Notes under the pieces: generated by a model
What the model was told of the DNA's origin: nothing
Database searches by the model: none
Seen by the model: only the letters and a program-made list of their open reading frames with translations
Part shown: one piece after another, positions 55,341 through 64,000 of the stretch
Layout of the letters: every line of letters starts with the position of its first letter
Numbering within the stretch: the stretch's first letter is position 1
Source of the DNA: Halichoerus grypus
Taxonomy: Eukaryota > Chordata > Mammalia > Carnivora > Phocidae
Assembly: GCF_964656455.1 (NCBI RefSeq)
Contig: NC_135719.1
Span: 69,180,283 to 69,244,282 of the forward strand
DNA length: 64,000 nt
Direction: 5' to 3'
Program-made: the position numbers and the translations under genes

Positions 55341-55655
55341 CCACAACTACATCTCTGTTCCATTACACTCAGGTAACTGGCCCTTCCAGTGACAGGGCTG
55401 CTCATTTATTCTTGATATTCTATACACCAACAGCTCTTCCCTTTCTTACCGATCTTGAAAAGTATCGGAGTGATTCCTATGTTCAAGAACTACCAATAGG
55501 CATGGTTACCATGGGGTCCAGGTTTTGTTTGTGTGTGCATTTGTGTCTCTTGTCTTCTGAAACTCGGGCTCTCTGCATGACAGTTGAGTGTAACATTGGA
55601 AGCTACTCAGCCCTGCTCTGGCTGATATTCTAAATGTGAGAAGACAAAACACAAC
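55341..55655. other. Intergenic gap before the CAPN3 3' end
   Basis: About 300 nt without a recognised repeat or gene. The convergent gene ends leave only about 5 kb of intergenic DNA, mostly L1. Confidence 0.5.
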
Positions 55656-55659
55656 TGAA

Positions 55660-56272
55660 CCAGCCATACACATGCCTTTATTTAGATCAACTCTTTTTCA
55701 GAATGCAGCCAAACTTATGAGTCAGACAGCCCAAAGTATCCAGCCCTCTTCCACTGAGCTAGTTTATCCCGGAGCAGGCCCATCCTGAAACAATGAGACA
55801 GAACCAAGTGCTAGTTTGGTTACCGTCCCATGGGTGACACGAAGGCGATGGAGGACACTAGCACAGGAAGTGCTGAGTGCCATTGGCAAATGCTTCTGTG
55901 AATAGCCTAGGGCAAGCTAAGGAGAGCATTTACTTCAGAGCTGAGGCCACTCAGATCCTGAGCAAACGTCTCAGCCTGGGCGACAACTTGCTAAGGCAGA
56001 CAGACACTTGGCTCCATGTGGCAAAAGGACAAAATTATTCTCTCTCATTTCTTAACTGAAGGGTCAATGTGGGCGTGACAGATGGACAGATGCCCTGAGG
56101 CCGAGTGGGGAGTGAAGCAGAGGAGGAACAAGACCGATGAGGTGCCTGGAGGCTTGCTGGGGGGCCGGGCAGGGCGCAGCTACAGTGTCCTTTGAGGTAA
56201 GTGGCTCTAGCTATATTGGATGAAATGGAAATCCTGAGTGATCTGTATGGCCTTGGATGAGGCCAGCTTGGT
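55660..56272 (-). other. CAPN3: CAPN3 3' UTR
   Basis: About 600 nt between the CAPN3 stop and the poly(A) signal at 55682-55677. No repeat inside. Confidence 0.75.
55677..55682 (-). promoter_or_regulatory. CAPN3 poly(A) signal
   Basis: TTTATT on plus, AATAAA on the minus strand, about 590 nt after the stop, placing cleavage near 55655-55665. The GT-rich text expected downstream is moderate (ctggttcagttgtgttttgt on minus). Confidence 0.7.
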
Positions 56273-62860
<6,588 letters not shown>

Positions 62861-63148
62861 CTGCATAAGGAAAGGAAACAATAAATGCAGAATAAGTGAA
62901 AGTCAAGTTTCCAGAAAACCCAGTGGCTTTTGGCTTCCCTGTGACCTGGTCCTCAGCTTGGGGTGAGGTTCCGGGGTCCAGGAATCTGGGCTACATAGAA
63001 CCAAAAGAGGCCTGGAGGGTGAAGGGAGGTGAGAATTTTCCGGGCTCAGAGACTGGCGGCTGCCCTGGCGGCGGCTCTGGTTTATAGTCCACTCCTATTC
63101 TGGACACCGCCCAGGAAAGGGATCTTCTGGCTAATGTTTTGTATTTTT

Positions 63149-63337
63149 TTTTTTTTTAAATTTATTTATTTGACAGAGAGAGACACAGCGAGAGAGGGAA
63201 CACAAGCAGGGGGGGCGGGAGAGGGAGAAGCAGGCTTCCCACGGAGCAGGGAGCCCGACGCGGGGCTCAATCCCAGGACCCTGGGATCATGACCTGAGCC
63301 GAAGGCAGACGCTTAACAACTGAGCCACCCAGGCGCC
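63149..63337 (-). repeat. CAN SINE (-), nearly full length
   Basis: Poly-T, aaatttatttatttgacaga, body, head ending ccacccaggcgcc (last two C missing). Target-site duplication about taatgttttgtattttt at 63132-63148, repeated with one change up to 63353. Confidence 0.93.
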
Positions 63338-63840
63338 AGTGTTTTGTATTTTTAATGGAAGTTAGTTACTAAAACACCAAAAGAAGTGGCTCACCCAAAT
63401 TGGCCTAAAAATGAATTTTGTTTGATTTACAGAGTTTTGGGTTTTGTTTTCTTTTTTTTTTTCTGTTGTTGTTTTTGCAAATATTTAACATAGGGAGAGA
63501 CTTAATATGGAAATCTAGGTTTTGGGCTTTAAAAAATAAAACTAGAAGGTCTGGAAGGCTGCATGCGCCTGCGACCCACTGTGGCAAAAATGGGGAGCTG
63601 AGAGTAGCTGCTGTCTGCGCCCTCCAGATGCCACAGTCACCACCACTCCAGTTGTCCCTCCAACACTGAAGCTTAAGAGTCAGTTGAGAGCTGCAGGCCA
63701 TATGCCTGTGTCCAGGGACATCCAAACTCCCACGCCTGCCTGCCCTGTTCAGGTGGCATGCCAGTTCCCATACTCTCCTGAGTTTGAAATTCCTGATAAA
63801 TACACTACCCTGATGACTAATGTTTAAAAGATAAGAATAG

Positions 63841-64000
63841 GGGCGCCTGGGTGGCTCAGTGGATTAAGCGTCTGACTTCGGCTCAGGTCGTGATGTTGGG
63901 GTCAAACCCTGCATTGGGTTCCACACTCAGGGGAGTCTGCTTGACCCTCTTCCTCTGCCTCTGCCCCACCCCTTGCATGTGCTCTCTCTCTCTCTCAAAT
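63841..64000 (+). repeat. CAN SINE (+), cut by window end
   Basis: ggggcgcctgggtggctcag, ggattaagcgtctgacttcg, then CT-rich ctctctctctctctcaaat to the edge. The body (catgtgctctctc) is that of an older subfamily. Confidence 0.92.

Larger units (their letters stand above)
62861..64000. other. CAPN3 intron 14 (continues past the window)
   Basis: I looked for the short exon 14 (expected end VDRPV) and did not find it, so it lies beyond 64000. The stretch holds SINEs at 63149 and 63841. A CpG-containing piece near 63040-63110 has no clear role. Confidence 0.6.

Overview
The window is nuclear DNA of a carnivoran mammal. The main evidence is about thirty copies of the tRNA-Lys-derived carnivore SINE (CAN/SINEC): a head reading ggggcgcctgggtggctcag, a CT-rich body and an AATAAA-type A tail. 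The CT-rich body, which reads ctcccactccccctgcttgtg in many copies, looks more like the arctoid (bear, seal, mustelid) subfamilies than the dog or cat ones. That narrower placement is an inference.

Two real protein-coding genes lie tail to tail, as in the human 15q15 region. ZNF106 (ZFP106) is on the + strand. Its whole coding region, 21 coding exons from 5964 to 46873, can be assembled from splice sites and reading frame and gives 1899 codons before the stop. The protein has two N-terminal C2H2 fingers, a long disordered basic middle, a WD40 propeller encoded by many small exons, and two C-terminal zinc fingers. A 3' UTR of up to about 3.85 kb follows. CAPN3 (muscle calpain p94) is on the - strand. 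Only its last ten exons are present (62860 down to 56273, human exons 15-24 by my count): the IS2 insertion with its 18-nt micro-exon, and the five-EF-hand (PEF) domain. Its 3' UTR ends near 55660. The rest of CAPN3 lies beyond 64000, and the ZNF106 promoter and 5' non-coding exon(s) lie before position 1 or were not recognised.

Layout: 1-1150, HNRNPA1 processed pseudogene (-); 1200-5931, ZNF106 intron with SINEs and an FTL processed pseudogene; 5932-46873, ZNF106 exons and repeat-filled introns (many SINEs, a recent truncated L1, a Tigger1 fragment, a MER44-like MITE); 46874-50720, ZNF106 3' UTR; 50945-55340, an old decayed L1 with two SINEs inserted; 55660-62860, CAPN3 3' end; 62861-64000, CAPN3 intron with two SINEs, the last cut by the window edge.

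I found no undescribed gene system. The points most worth checking are small: a patch of about 100 bp that is nearly identical between two ancient MIR copies in one CAPN3 intron (probable gene conversion or local duplication), a GC-AG intron in the WD40 part of ZNF106, an Ile codon in the Lys-rich CAPN3 micro-exon, nested SINE insertions that can be ordered in time, and a possible internal muscle promoter in ZNF106.
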